This document shows positions 10,911-22,810 of a DNA stretch of 64,000 nucleotides, in pieces. How positions within the stretch are numbered: position 1 is the stretch's first letter; every line of letters begins with the position of its first letter. The DNA is from Chaetomium olivaceum. Lineage: Eukaryota; Ascomycota; Sordariomycetes; Sordariales; Chaetomiaceae. The DNA is taken from NCBI GenBank assembly GCA_039881045.1, contig JAYWVB010000049.1:62001-126000 (forward strand). The letters are read 5' to 3'. The notes under the pieces are model-generated. The model saw only the letters and a program-made list of their open reading frames with translations. It was not told where the DNA came from and ran no database searches. The translations under genes and the position numbers were made by a program.

Positions 10911-12301
10911 TCATGGCTTGCCTAACACACCCTGAGCCGATCCTTGCCGGCTCCGGTCAACCTCAGGTAACACCCACTTGACCATCCATTCCGATTTCAA
11001 CACCTCATCGGCCGTTAGCCTGTCTTGTGGTGGAAAAGCCAACATCTTCCGCATCAAGTCCAAGATTGCCACAGTCTCCTCGTCGCCGAATACTCCGACC
11101 TGAGGCCGCTTCCGCCTGTACTTCTGGACGAACTCCTCAAATGCGACATCAAGCGTGGGCCACACCTCCCTGCCCTCTAGAGAACGCTTATCCTCATCAA
11201 AGAACCGCGCCTTCTCTTCCCAGCGTTCCCACCATGCCTGAGGCATATGCCCCAAAACATCAACATGCTACGAGGTAACCTCATCGGGTGTCGTAAACTC
11301 GTTGCTGAACATGGCTTTCATGCCTATAATTTCCCAGATGGTGAGGGCGAGACCCCAAATGTCAGCTGGATACGAGGGGGCGCATCTGGTTCAAACCGGG
11401 CCTCAGGCGGCCGCGATCCCAGCGGTGTGTGGCAGTCTCTGCCAGCACGAAGTTCCGAGTCCGGTGCGAAGGCTTCCCCGAAATCGCTGAGCAACACTTG
11501 GGTGTCGTCGCGGAGGGAGAACTCGTCCGCCCGTTTCCCCCCGCTCAGGTTGAGCGGTGCTACAGCTGCGCTGGGGACGTTGGCTGGGATCGGTTTCCGG
11601 TCACGTCGAGCGACTGAGATAGTCTCGGGTTTCCCGTACTTCTCGTAGAACTGCTCGACCGAGAGCTCGTCGAGCCGACGCGGGAGGCGGGCTAAGATGT
11701 TTCTAAGGTGGATATCTGAATGCACGTGGCAGGGTATCAGGTTGGGTGGTGTCCGTGAAACAGAAATTATTCGTCACGACATACCTCCGTGGCTGTATCC
11801 CCGGGCATGTAAATAGGCGACAGCTAGGGCAACGCCACCACAGTGTGCCCTTGCCACGTCAATTGAGAAGAGTTGGCTGTATGAAGCGGTCTGTAGGTCG
11901 CACTGCGCCAGAGCCATGGTATAACAAGGATGGGTCCCGTTTGGGCCTATCACCTCAAATTCGTCCAAAGCGATCGGAATGGAAGAGCGACCGAGAGACG
12001 CCGATGGGGGAACTCGTAGGGGCCTGGCAAGGTCGCGGAGGATTGCAGCTTCTCGGCGCGGCGATTTTACGATGCCCACTTTGACAGCAACGTAGCAGCT
12101 GAGCTTAGTGTCCCGCGCAAGCCAAACTGTGGAAAAGCCGCCAGAGCCGAGCTTGTCCACGACACGGTACCTATCGCGAAAAACATCACCAATCATTGCG
12201 GGATGATACCCGCCCGGTATATAGTCGTCAAGCGACTCAACGTCACTGATTGGGTTATAAACCTGAAGTCGTCGATTTGCATCGTGCCCGTTGGTCGACA
12301 T
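10911..12301 (-). pseudogene. SRPK-like protein kinase broken by a frameshift and a stop codon
   Basis: The ATG at 12301 (MSTNGHDANRR) begins a kinase homologous to the one at 6520-8025: DDYIPGGYHPAMIGDVFRDRYRVVDKLG, glycine loop GSGGFSTVWLARD, YVAVKVG (Lys), and a 68-nt intron (11717-11784) restoring HGDIHLRNIL. Then come the DFG segment LLSDFGEAF and GSRPPEARFEPDAP. The frame is lost at a five-base G run on the plus strand (11376-11380). The next frame continues SYPADIWGLALTIWEIIGMKAMFSNEFTTPDEVTS and then meets TAG at 11270-11268, where relatives have Gln. After it the protein runs VDVLGHMPQAWWERW...LTADEVLKSEWM to the stop at 10911. Two independent lesions, one of them a substitution, make a true pseudogene more likely than sequencing error alone. 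Confidence 0.78.
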
Positions 12302-12733
12302 TGTTATTGAGAATGCAGCCCCGAATCCGACGCGCGGATAACGTTTCGATGCACACACTCGCAGATATAAGGTTGGGATGTCCAGAATGGCTCGTGCGTA
12401 AAGGATAATAAGGGAATGGCCGTTCATGATGAGTTATGCGCTTCCCTTGCAATCCAACATGGTCGTTTGGCTTGGAAGCTTTCAACAGAATATTAGTTGA
12501 GGTCGCACAGTCGTACTTTGAACCACTTTTATTGGGTTGCTGGAAGGTTTCCCTTTTGGAGCCGACCCACCTCTGGCTTTCCGCCCTTAACATCACTTTC
12601 ACTTGATCCCTCCCTACCTTACCTATATTGTCCGGATTCCGTATTTCGACATATGAGCCCCGAGCTGCGAGATCACATCAAACCCAAGGTATCTACACAC
12701 TCGTCGTACGGTTTGCCAAGCCAACCTTAATCC
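12302..12733. other. Divergent intergenic region
   Basis: About 430 bp between the broken kinase (-) and the nucleotidyltransferase-like gene (+). It presumably carries both promoters. No distinct element was identified. Confidence 0.5.
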
Positions 12734-12780
12734 ATGGAGAACGACCCAGACAAGCAGCCCATCACTGAAGATGCGGCGCG

Positions 12781-13668
12781 ATGCTGCCCCTGGGAATGCT
12801 AGCACCGCATCCCTATGTGCTTGATCTCGGCAAACCAGGTGAGCCTGAGTATGGCCGTGGTGTGACCCAGACACTTGATGTCATCAACATTCTAGCGGTC
12901 CACGGCATCCCCAGTTGCGTGGTGGGCGCATTCGCGCTGGTTTACTATGGCGCTCACCGAGTCCCGATGGTCGGTTCATGTCTATCCGGGAGTATAATAT
13001 GATAATACTTGTGTAATCAACTAACAGGTACCCAGAACTGGGAGATCTGCATCCCTACCCACCTATTCGAGCAGGCAAAGAAGACGTTGCTCACCTCCAT
13101 CCCTGGGAGCTCGGACGAGCCACAATATGAGGTCTGGCACCCCGTGATGCCGCAACCCGGCTCGCTCGTTCACACCTACCCGCGCTTTACCCTCAAAGGC
13201 GTGAACTTCTTCTTTATCCTCGTACCCACCTACGACTGCCTAATCGACTGTGATAGCTCAGACGAGCAGTGTGAGCACAGCCCGAGTGGCATCCCGTATC
13301 CCAAACTCGAACGCTTCGCTCAGGCGCTGCTCGACCGGCAGCAGGACGCCGACCTGGCCGACCTCGTTGACGGCATGGATCTGGACGAAGCGTGGGGCGA
13401 GCGCCACCTGCAGCTGGACAAGCCGCCGGCGCTTGACTACATCAGGGAGAAGAACGATCTGATCGTGCGCACGTTTCCGGAGAGCATGCGCGATGGTGCG
13501 GTGTTTGCCTTACTAACCGAAACGCCCAAGCCGCGGAAGGTGTGGCTGCGTATCGTGGGGAGCAAGCAACGGAGGATCAACGATGAGTGGCCGAGGCATA
13601 GGTACATTACCAGGTTTCGTAAGGTTGGGTCACGGGATCCACGGGATATTGAGGGCCGGGAGGTATAA
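12781..13668 (+). CDS. Nucleotidyltransferase-fold hypothetical protein
   Basis: Exon 1 (ATG 12781 to 12973) and exon 2 (13028-13668) are joined by a 54-nt intron (12974-13027, GTTCAT...AACAG). The joined segment reads TQTLDVINILAVHGIPSCVVGAFALVYYGAHRVPMVGTQNWEICIPT. This pattern (Gly-x-x-Ala-Leu-x-Tyr-Tyr-Gly-Ala, then an acidic Trp-Glu/Asp-hydrophobic strand) is seen in a widespread fungal family with a minimal nucleotidyltransferase-like fold. The usual catalytic Asp pair is replaced by Trp-Glu, so activity is doubtful. The C-terminal half (LERFAQALLDRQQDADLADLVDGMDLDEAWGERHL) is typical of that family. An upstream ATG at 12734 (MENDPDKQPITEDAA) looks like the family's N-terminus but is out of frame by one base, so the true start may be there. 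Function is unknown. Confidence 0.62.
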
Positions 13669-15218
13669 TGGGGGCAGAGTGCTAGTACTGATCAAGTGCT
13701 GGGTTTGGCTGCACCCGCGAACTGGACGCAGGGCATCACAACTCCAAACCTCCTGTCTGTGTGCGTGAACTGTCGGTCATGCGGGATGCGAACTCACCTG
13801 GTAAGCATGTGACAGGTAAATACACAAATGTCGCCTTCTGTTCAGCGGAAGGAGCACGCAGTCACACGTTGTTGCACTGCATTATCGTCGCGGTTCCATT
13901 ACTTCCGGAAACTGGTGAACTTGATGTGTGATTCCTCTCCCTCTAATCAAGAGATTGGCCCAACCCGAGCCTTCTTATATACGGCTGAAAATGCAACGCG
14001 CGAAACGGAAAAACAAAAGACCCCTGCCCCTGAACAGGCCAAGAGTATCCCTGCGCTAGGCGCGCCGAAGCTCAGTACACAAGCTGATACCTACCTACAT
14101 ACATACAGCTTAGTCTCAGGGAACCTGCTATAAATCCTGCTAGACGCTTTGTGAGCCTTGTGCAAAGTTGTCGGCGGCTGATGCAACGGATGGCTGATCT
14201 ACTAATACATGGAATAGGCTGAGACACGACGGGAGATACACTTCCAAATTTAACAAACCCCCCTAGAGGGACGAAGGGGTTATCAAAGATTGAGTAAAAA
14301 CAACACCACTTACGTTGAAATAGAGCATATCGGGATCGGTAGACTCTTTGAAGGCGTTTGCCAAAAAGGGCAACATACCAACGGTCGTACAATGCACCTT
14401 GTCCATCTACTCCAACATTTTAGTGGCCTCGATCATGCGGTGCCGTTGGAGGTGAAGCGTCTAGATGTGGAAACGCAGTTCGACGCGGAAGCGTGGGGGG
14501 GGGGGCAGGTAGGAAACCTAGGGGCTGGGGACGCGGCGTCGTCGTTAGGTACTAAAGTGTACATCGTTGAAAAGCACGTGTGTCAGGCCATTTTGTATCC
14601 TCGCCTGTAGCTGCAACGGCGCTGCTCATGACGAAGACCAAGTTGGTAGTCAGTCACAATAAACCCAAAGTTTGACGACTAGGCCTAGAAAAAGTCAAGC
14701 GAAGAGGGCGGGGAACCACGAAGGTTAAGTATTTCTGCCAAGCCGTGCTGTATTCATGCAAGTTGCAATCAAGAAGCTCCGTGTTTTGGTGCAAGGTGGC
14801 CGGGAAGAGGCCGCAATTACATGATATCTCAAGATTGCCAGAAAAATGTCTGTCTGTCCTCATCCCTCATCTGCCAGAGCCTGAAAACACCCGGAACAGC
14901 TGCATTGAATTAGGCGTCGATGCTGCTCTCCTTTCAACACCTTTGTCACCACCACCAATTTTCTCCCAAAGGCGGGAGTTTACGAGAAATCCATTTGTGC
15001 TGTCACATTCTACCTGGTTTTGAAACAGAACAAAAATGCCGTGCCAAATCGAGTTTTGTTCCTTCATTTCAAATCCCTACTTGAAGCCCAGACACCTCGC
15101 AGTCTTTCTGGCCATGAAGCCAGTAAACATCGCGATCCCAATTCCCCTGGCTTGTACAAACCTCCAGCCACAGTCCACCCATACAATTACCAGCAAACAT
15201 CCATCAACACAGACCATT
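13669..15218. other. Gene-poor stretch with a possible decayed coding remnant
   Basis: About 1.55 kb with no intact gene. On the minus strand around 14305-14450 a coding-like stretch reads MIEATKMLE-stop-MDKVHCTTVGMLPFLANAF and then a few more sensible residues. It is interrupted by TAG and has no convincing start or end. It may be a gene fragment; its family was not recognised. Confidence 0.35.
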
Positions 15219-15840
15219 ATGGAATCAAGGCGAATGACAAGAAGCAGCACCAAGGAGCCAGTGACACCACCCGCTAGTGTCACCCCGCCCTGTGCCAAAA
15301 AAAACGCCCGGGGCACCCACCAAACCACAGGTGCGGCGTCCAAAAGCATCCGCCACCAAGCCAACCGCCACCAAGCCAACCGCCACCAAGCCAGCCGTCA
15401 CTACCCCACGTCGCTCCGCGCGTATCGCTCTTCTCAATGGTCCTCCTGCGGAAAAAGAGGCTGGCGCTGACCCCGCTGTCAAGGAGGAGGAGTCGGCCGC
15501 CGACGAGACCATAAACTGCGGCAAGCCAGCGGCCGGGTCAGAGCTCGGGTCTGATGAAAGGGAAGAGGACGAAAGGGAAGAGGACAAAAGGGAAGAGGAG
15601 GCACGCAGTGAGTCTGACCTGTCTGAGCTATCGGACGGCATGCTCGAGCAGGAGATCCAGTCGCGGATTCGGGACGCCGAGAAGTTGCTTGAGGAGCAGC
15701 TCGTTGTTGTGAGGGCGGAACTCGCTGTGAAGATGGCGGAGCAGGATGCGGCGCTTGCGAAGGTTCGGGATTTAGAAAGTAAGTTCGCTATTGTGACGGC
15801 GGAGCGGGAGGAGGCGCTCGCGCGGCTTCAGCAACTATAA
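15219..15840 (+). CDS. Charged Lys/Pro/Glu-rich coiled-coil protein, frameshifted in an A8 run
   Basis: ATG 15219 opens MESRRMTRSSTKEPVTPP and runs to an eight-base A run (15297-15304). Beyond it the sensible protein continues in the next frame to TAA at 15840, and that second frame has no suitable ATG, so the two parts belong together. The product is about 200 residues. It has a basic Lys/Pro/Thr region with three 15-bp repeats (ATKPT), an acidic region with three 15-bp Glu/Asp repeats (EREED, about 15555-15600), then a heptad-like helix (about 15640-15835) predicted to form a coiled coil. The basic N-terminus and RRSARIALL suggest a nuclear protein. No family was recognised. The one-base shift in a long A run may be a sequencing error. 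Confidence 0.55.
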
Positions 15841-17111
15841 TCCAACTCGGAGTCCCTTAAGTAATGACTGGTAGCTGACTTGTCGTCCTTATTTGGGTCG
15901 GTGAAGGGCATGATATGACCTACCTATGAGCCAAGGCAACACTAACTAAGAAGTGCTGGGGGCGGCAACGGTTGAGGGCCCCGTCGAAATCAGGAACAAA
16001 GAAGTGGAAGAAAAAGGGCGCGTCCCAGCGCTTTACTTTACAACCGCAGCCTACTAGTACCTTAAGAGTTTCCCTGTCGCTAGATAGATTGGGCTTTTAC
16101 TCGCCATATAACTAGCTGATCTTACCATGTTTGTCTATTCCAGTGCGTTGAATGTTTTAACTGTGTAAGGTAGTTAAGAAATGTAAAGGGGCCAAGTCAG
16201 GTCACTTCTTTCTAACTTTTCTTTTTGTAAACCGCTAGACAGAAACCCTTGATACTTTTCTATACGGTACCTTTAAGGGGATTTACCATCGGGATGAAAA
16301 TGCCCCCTTGACTCTGAAGGATGGCAAACGATAATACGCGGATGGGACTCAAGTCCGCTTGGCAACGGGCTCAATTTCTCCACGTTCACTCTTTATAAAC
16401 CTACCAGGCATCGGCTTCGTTTTTAACAGGATGGGGAGGACTGGCGATTTCCAAATCGCGCTGTGTTGTATGTATAAAAGCACCGGAGCGGCCGGTGGAC
16501 TCTCAACTCAACATATCGGGCCACTTGATTGTCCAATTTGACAAAACGAGGAATACCGGATGGTTGATGGGGAAGATGGCGAATGATGGGCAAAATCGGG
16601 TGAGATATACAGCTCCCACGTTAACCAGGGGGCGATGCAAATGCCTCTTTTGACGGCTGTCTCGTCTTCCACTAAATGCACCGCGACTTCCCATTCTCTA
16701 CATGTGCCAAGTCCATTCCGGTCTAATCTCTAGGCAATTCCCCTCCTTCACGCCCTATGTAATTTGTAGGCAAGTCCGATTGTCCAGAAACCGGTCGAGG
16801 CAAGCCCGCATCTTAAACCCAACTTCTCTCTTGCCAACTGGGTGGGGCAATTAATCAGGTGGGCTACTAGTAAGGACTTGCATTCTTGCACAGTACTGGA
16901 TTTAGGAAAACCCCACCCGGATCTGTCTAAGTACCAACTCCTCTCAGCTCATGGTACGGATCTACCTTCATTTGTCAACCTTGTTCCGCCGTTGCTACCA
17001 GACTCCGACCTTGGGTGGTTCTAGCTGTGCTAACACATTCCACCCCGGCTCCACCAAGTATTCCGGTTCTTTGGGCCCATATCTTATCGTCGTTGCGTGT
17101 CGAGGGTCGGC
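15841..17111. other. Intergenic region, no gene recognised
   Basis: About 1.27 kb of mixed composition, locally AT-rich around 16050-16300. Frames are short and without motifs. It separates the convergent coiled-coil gene (+) and the NACHT-ankyrin gene (-). Confidence 0.5.
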
Positions 17112-20100
17112 TCAGCCAAGGCTACGAAGAAACGGCCAAAGTCCTTTACTTCGGCGAGCTCCATGCTGAAGAAGTAATGCACTGAGACCCGGATTATTCG
17201 CATCTACCAGGTCGAGTGCTGTGGTGACCGAGCCGAGCTTCGTGTTTGGGTCAGCCCCATGCTCGAGGAGTAAGCGGGCACGGCTTCCAAAATCTTTAGA
17301 GACTGCAAGCATCAGTGCTGTCAACCCCCGCCGTCCGTGACGTTGACGTCACAGCCGTGGTCGAGAATGAGCTTCATTGCCATATCCCCGTGGCAGAGCG
17401 CCGCCAAGTGTATGGGACAGAGGCCAGCCTTATTTCTAGTTGAAATATCTGCCCCTTTGTCGAGGAGCCATCGAGTGGCCTCGTCAACGCCATTCATTAT
17501 TGCTAAATGCAAGGCAGTGTCGCCGTTGTTGTCAACCTCATTCAGTCGGGCACCATTACCAAGTAAAACCTCCATCGTCGCAATATGGCCCTTTGACGTT
17601 GCCAGATGAAGCGCCGTAAACCCCATGAGTCCTTTGGCGTTGATATCTGCTCCGTAGCGTAAAAGGGACACAACCACAGTACTATGGCCTCTACCCGATG
17701 CTTGATGCAACGCGGTAAATTGTGAATGGCAGGTGTAATCCACTGCGGCACCTTTGTCAAGAAGTGTGCGCACAGCATCATCACAACCAGCCACGGAGGC
17801 GTAATGGAGTGCTGTGGCGCCCGTTTGTGTTGGGATGTCGAGGGTGGCGCCCCTGTCAATCAAAAGGTGCAGAATAGGAGCCGAGTTCTCGTAAGCTGCG
17901 TGATGCAGCGCCGTCTCCTTCATTTTGCCTCCAGTGGCATTGACATCCGCCCCTCGGTCCAGCAAATGTTGTAAGAAAGATAGCCGAGAGTTGAGGACTG
18001 CCAACGACAACATAGTAGCATCGCCGCATCCAGGGAATTTGACAATCATGTTGGGGTCAGCACCGTATCGCAGCAGAAGCCGAGCACCCCCTTCCTCGCC
18101 TTTCCCAACGAGGAACCCTAGGGCCCCCTGTGGGGGGTTGATGTCCGCTCCCGATCGAATCAGCAACTTCACTGCATCTTCGTGATTTCCTAGGGCGGCG
18201 AGAAGAAAAGGGCTCGATCCGACTTCAGAATTGACATCGGCACCGGCATCAATCAAACGGGCCATCAATGGGTTGTTACCAAGAGCAGCCGCCACACCCA
18301 GGGGAGTGAGTATCGTGGCGGGCGATGACGGGTTGATGCCGAGCTTATACTCTATCAGCAAGTCGACAACTTCGTTCTGCGCCCTAAATATGGCACTCGA
18401 CAATGCAGAAAAGCCCCCTGAGTTTAAAGCCCCGTCCGGATCCGCTCCTGCTTTGACCAGCATTTCCACCATGGAGCGGCTACCTCTCTCACAAGCTACG
18501 AGAAGTGCGACTGACAACATAGTTTCTTGCGGATCAGGAGATCTTTGCAAGCGCCGAAACAATCTCGTCACTTTTCGACCCGGGGTTTGTGCAAAGTACT
18601 GCGACTGAAGAGCGAGTGTGCCCAACGCTGTGAGGTCGAAGTAGGCCGCTAGTACCAACAAAGATTCCTCTTGGATCTGGCCCGAGTCGGGAGCGATGGA
18701 GGCATTGTACGCTGTAATCCATCGGCGGTCTGGTTAGGGAGTCTTGCTGGAAAATTGGGCGATTTAGATCAAATAAGGTATCGGGAGGACTGGGCACTTG
18801 AGCGGCATGAACGAAACCATATGCTGTAGCGTACTCCAAGATCGGAAACTCATCAAGGCTCGTATTCCATGAATCTTGGCTGTATTCCGTTATGGCAAAC
18901 GCTCTCTCTAGTGTCTCCAAACATCGCTGGGCCATGCTAATGTGGTCTTCACCCACCAATCGTAGCGCTCCAGGGGTCATAGATCCGCCCGCCGGTGTTG
19001 TGAGATACTGCCTGGCCGAGAGATGCACGAAGGCGACGCCTCTATCACCGACAACGAGCAGAGGATCGCAGCTTGCGATGACATCTAGAACGGTTTGTTC
19101 GGCCGAGATGTGTTGGGTTGAGCTGTAGCCCATGAGGAATCCGAGTTCCCGGACTGTAAGGGTCCGGACAGCCGTGGTCACCCAACGCAAGAGTTGGATG
19201 GCATCATCTGACGACGCAATATCTCTCCAAACCCGAGTGTACAGCGTCTCAAGACTAGCGGGAAGCTTGGAGAGGGTCTTGGTGATCTGGGTCGCCGTGA
19301 GAGCATGGGTTGGTGATGCTGGTTCGTGCAATGCTTGCACGGCAAAGCCAGCCCACAAGAAGGTGCCCTCTGATTTCTCCAGAAGCGTTTCTTCGACATG
19401 CCGAAGGAACTCCGATTCAAACTCGCCGAGCGTCGCAAGGTGGTTCACTCCTTGGCGGATGAACTTCTCGACTTCGCTTCTCTGGTTGTCCCGATCCATT
19501 CTGATCTGAGGTATTCCGGAGAGATAAGGGGATTCGCGGCTCACAATCAAAAAACCGACATTAAGTTCAGGCGAATTTCGGATACGGTCCAGAAGAAAGC
19601 GTACAGATTCAGTGTCGCACTCATCCAAGCCGTCCAGGAGAATCAGTGGCCTTGTGCTTGACTGTACTTGAGACAGCAAGTCTGCAAACAATATCCACAG
19701 CCCGAACGAAGTCGACACAGCAGCCTGAAGAGAGCGAGACTCTCTGTTTCCCGCAATATTGGCCATTTTGGATTTTGAAAACTCAATGTCCTGCCTGGCC
19801 AAAAGCTGCCAGATCAGGCTTCGGAGTGCACCCGTTGCGTTATTGCGATCCTTATCGTCGTGTCGGCAGATGAAGTACAGAAAGATGTCCTGGGATTTGG
19901 CGCAAAAGTCTTCCAACCTGTAGGTCAGGAAGATTGAAAGCATCGTCTTTCCAGTGCCAGGGCCTCCAACAATGGACAAAAGACGGCTCTGGTTGTCCCG
20001 CGCGGCGGTGAGCCATCCCTTGTAGAGTTCATGGTCTTCGACCCATTCACAAGTGCCATTTGCCCTAGTTCCCTTGGTGAAGACGAGCTCGTTGCGAGCC

Positions 20101-20398
20101 AAGGTAGGATCAAAGTCCCAGAATGTATCGCGGATCTCCTGTCGGGTAGGAGCTTTAGTCTCCGAGCTTGCTAGTCCGCTGACTGTTTCGTAATTGTGTT
20201 AGCTAATAGTTGCTAGTATACGGATAGGAGTATCCAACATGGAATCCCAATTCCTTCTCCAAAGTATGCCGACTGTATGCTAAGTGCAATAGCTGTGGAG
20301 TTACCCGTTGCTGTGGTGTTACTGATCCCTACATGCGGGGGCAGAAGGTCGGCATTCCGCCCACCTTGGGTACCCGGAGTGCTGTGAGATGGCGACAT
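17112..20398 (-). CDS. NACHT-ankyrin NLR (STAND) protein, two single-base frameshifts
   Basis: A likely first exon (ATG 20398, MSPSHSTPGTQGG) is joined across a 122-nt intron (20183-20304) to the main exon. The NACHT P-loop is SIVGGPGTGKTMLSIFL and the Walker B is RPLILLDGLDEC; a winged-helix-like region follows (LPASLETLYTRVWRDI, LRWVTTAVRTLTVRELGFLM). About 14 ankyrin repeats (about 18535-17150) end in LLLQHGARRSKGLWPF. The N-terminal domain is short (about 75 residues) and resembles no known effector domain. Fungal NLRs of this type sense non-self through the repeats and trigger cell-death or incompatibility responses. Frame breaks lie near 18722 (LTRPP to RWITAYNASIAPDSG) and at a five-C run at 17325-17329 (TDGGG to LTALMLAVSK). 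The gene is divergent from the HeLo-like-type gene at 21122, 723 bp away. Confidence 0.82.
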
Positions 20399-21121
20399 GT
20401 CCTCGTATCATGAAAAGAACCATAGCTATAGGTACCTTACTGAAGTCGGTGGGTTGTAGGAGCGGACATGCACCGCCGGTGATGGAAAGAGGCGGCAGCA
20501 ATGAGTGTTGTGTCACGACTCCCGCGATGCCACCCCGCTGGGCCCAGGGATTGCATGCGAGCCAGGGGGATACGGGGCGCGGCGTGGCGCTGCTTGTGAC
20601 GGCCCTGCAGCGGACCAACCACGGTATCCGGATAAACGCCCACGCCAAAGTGAACCGAGAGGCTGAGCTATGTCCACTATAATTGGTGTCGTTGATGGCT
20701 ACACATGGCGCTACCGGAAAGACGGGCTGACTGGCGCTTAAACTGTGAGTATTTTAGCCCCCAAAATCGAGGAAAAGGTGGGTAGGATGTCGTTACCTCC
20801 GGTCTGACATCTCCACTCATCAGGCTCGGGTTAAAGCCCAAAGGTGAACACCGGCTTTCGAATCAACACATTCATTCTTCTTCATATCGTTGCGCCTCAG
20901 CAAGATACATTTTGCTGTTTGAACTTTAGACCTGGCAACGACCCGTCACACAGTCAGCACCTCGGCCTGAAATCAAGTATATACGCTAGGCTTTTCTGTT
21001 TCTGTCACCCATCAACTTCCATTATTGAGGTCCGTTCGTACAACTCGATTCCTAGGATCCAATTCCGCGACGAGTTGTAAGCTGACAAAACTTGAAGGGC
21101 TGAACTGTATTGCAAGTCGAG
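20399..21121. promoter_or_regulatory. Shared divergent promoter region of the NLR and HeLo-like-type genes
   Basis: These 723 bp lie head to head between the NLR start (20398, minus) and the start at 21122 (plus). No long conserved frame or clear TATA box is visible. Shared regulation is inferred from the arrangement alone. Confidence 0.4.
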
Positions 21122-22088
21122 ATGGATGGTGTAAGCGGTGTAACGGCCGTACTTGGGCTTCTGGCACCGGCCATTGAAGGCGCAAGCAAGCTTTGGGACC
21201 TAGTGAACAACATCAAAGATGCACCAGAAGAGATTAGGTTCATCAAAACGGACCTGCACGCGGCAGTTGCTGTTCTTGATAGAATGGACAAATTCTGTCG
21301 AGGAGATGACGGCCGTCAGCTCGCCAGAGAGGATGTTGGCCTCCTTTCTGAAACCATAGGCGCTTGCCGGGAATCATGCGCCGAATTTCAGAAATTACTT
21401 GATCACTGGCTAAGGCATTCAAAGGACGGAAAGGTGTTCTGGGCTGATCGCCTGCGGCTTGTGGTGCTCGAAAAGGGCAGAATTGAGGCCTTCCAAGGGC
21501 GCCTGGCCAAGTACCGGGCGACTCTCACGACCATTCTCGAGACAGACAGCGTGTGAGTGACTTAACGATGTTAAATAAGAAAGTGCTTGTTGCTGATCTA
21601 CGAACAGATTGAAGACGTCGCAGCAAGACTTCATTCCCGAGACCACTAGGAATGAGATGCTGGAATCGTACACACAGCAGCTGGCCAAAAAGGTTGCGGA
21701 AGCCACTGCTGCCGCACAAGAGATCAACTTGAAGAGTCGCCATATATCCGAGATGGCCATTGCTGAGGCCAGCCAGAGTGATCAAGATTCATTCGAGAAG
21801 CTCAAACAAGACGCTCAGAGAGAGCTTAGCCTCCTCAAGGATGATAACCGGAGGCTCCAACGAGCTTGCGAGGACGCATTGAAAAAGGTGGAGGCAACTC
21901 GAACCGCACAGAAGATCAAAGATGTGAACGCTTCAGAGGACAGTGTTGCTCTGGCTGGTTACATCAACACTGACAACGACTTCCGGGTTGATCAAGACAT
22001 CTCGAACGTCATGGCCACGAAGAATAGCTTGGCAATGGCGGGGGTTGTAAAGAACATTGACTTTAGCACCTTCTTTGCGAGAAGATGA
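21122..22088 (+). CDS. Fungal HeLo-like/STAND-N-type protein with duplicated C-terminal motif
   Basis: Exon 1 (ATG 21122 to 21549) and exon 2 (21608-22088) are joined by a 58-nt GTGAGT...ACAG intron; the product is about 300 residues. The N-terminus MDGVSGVTAVLGLLAPAIEG, followed by KDAPEEIRFIKTDLHAAVAVLDRM, matches the helical fungal N-terminal domains found on NLR proteins and cell-death effectors (HeLo-like/PF17111-type). A long charged helix follows (about residues 150-260, coiled-coil-like). The C-terminal 50 residues hold two imperfect copies of one motif, NASEDSVALAGYINTDNDF and MATKNSLAMAGVVKNIDFS, and the chain ends FFARR. HET-s-like effectors have this layout: helical killer domain, then two C-terminal amyloid repeats. 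Membrane-toxic activity and amyloid formation are inference; the motif is not an evident match to a named one. Confidence 0.68.
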
Positions 22089-22734
22089 TGGGAGGTTCGA
22101 TTACCCAGGAGCCGCAACTCATAGAATCATACCTACAACACCCGGAATTCTCGCCATGAGGTTCCATGATATCAAATGAAGATTGAGGTTCTCATAGACA
22201 AGGCGAAGAACAATCTCGATGCACCTGCCCATTCACATCTATATGTGCTTACCTGATAGTCCATACCGAGTAAAAAGTGAGAAGACTGAAGCCAAACCTT
22301 ACTAGGCTGTTCGGAACCCGCCCCCTCTGTCTCCTCCCTCCCTCACCACGCCCGTGGCACTCAGGATAATGTGCCAATTTATATGGGAGTATGTGTGCTC
22401 ATTGCTTTGATGATCTATGCTCTTTGGTCGCCTGTAGAGGCCCGAGAGAGCGGTCTCGGGGTTGCTCTTCTCAAACGGTTGTTGGAGGTGGTCTCCCTTT
22501 GAAATGTGCTAGATGTGACCGATGATATCTATTCCTTCAATTTAGCCCTTTCTCACATCGCTCTCAGTAGTAATCCTTAAGTACCTAAAATTGCTGGCGT
22601 CGCTTCGTTCGTCAGTCGCGCGGCCCTTCGCTACGCTACGGGGCGCTTCCTTCCTCTCTCCCGCTCCTGGCAATTTTCCTGTCCCTCTCGGAGGACAATC
22701 GAGCTAATTTATTGTTATTAAGTACGGGAGAGAC
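22089..22734. other. Spacer before the Helitron, no gene
   Basis: About 650 bp with low coding potential. The part nearest the Helitron (about 22600-22735) is rich in short GC palindromic stretches and includes CTGTCCCTCTCGGAGGACAAT, an echo of the element's subterminal sequence, so the element may extend to about 22590. Confidence 0.4.
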
Positions 22735-22810
22735 GAAGCGCCAATATCTGTCCGGAGTCCAATATTGTTCGGCCAAACTGCTTGCTATTTTCTACATGCT
22801 TAATTCGTAG

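Noticed and set aside
20183..20398. A copy of the HeLo-like protein's C-terminal motif in the NLR N-terminal exon
   Set aside because: The exon reads NADLLPPHVGISNTTATVSG, which does not align convincingly with the duplicated motif.
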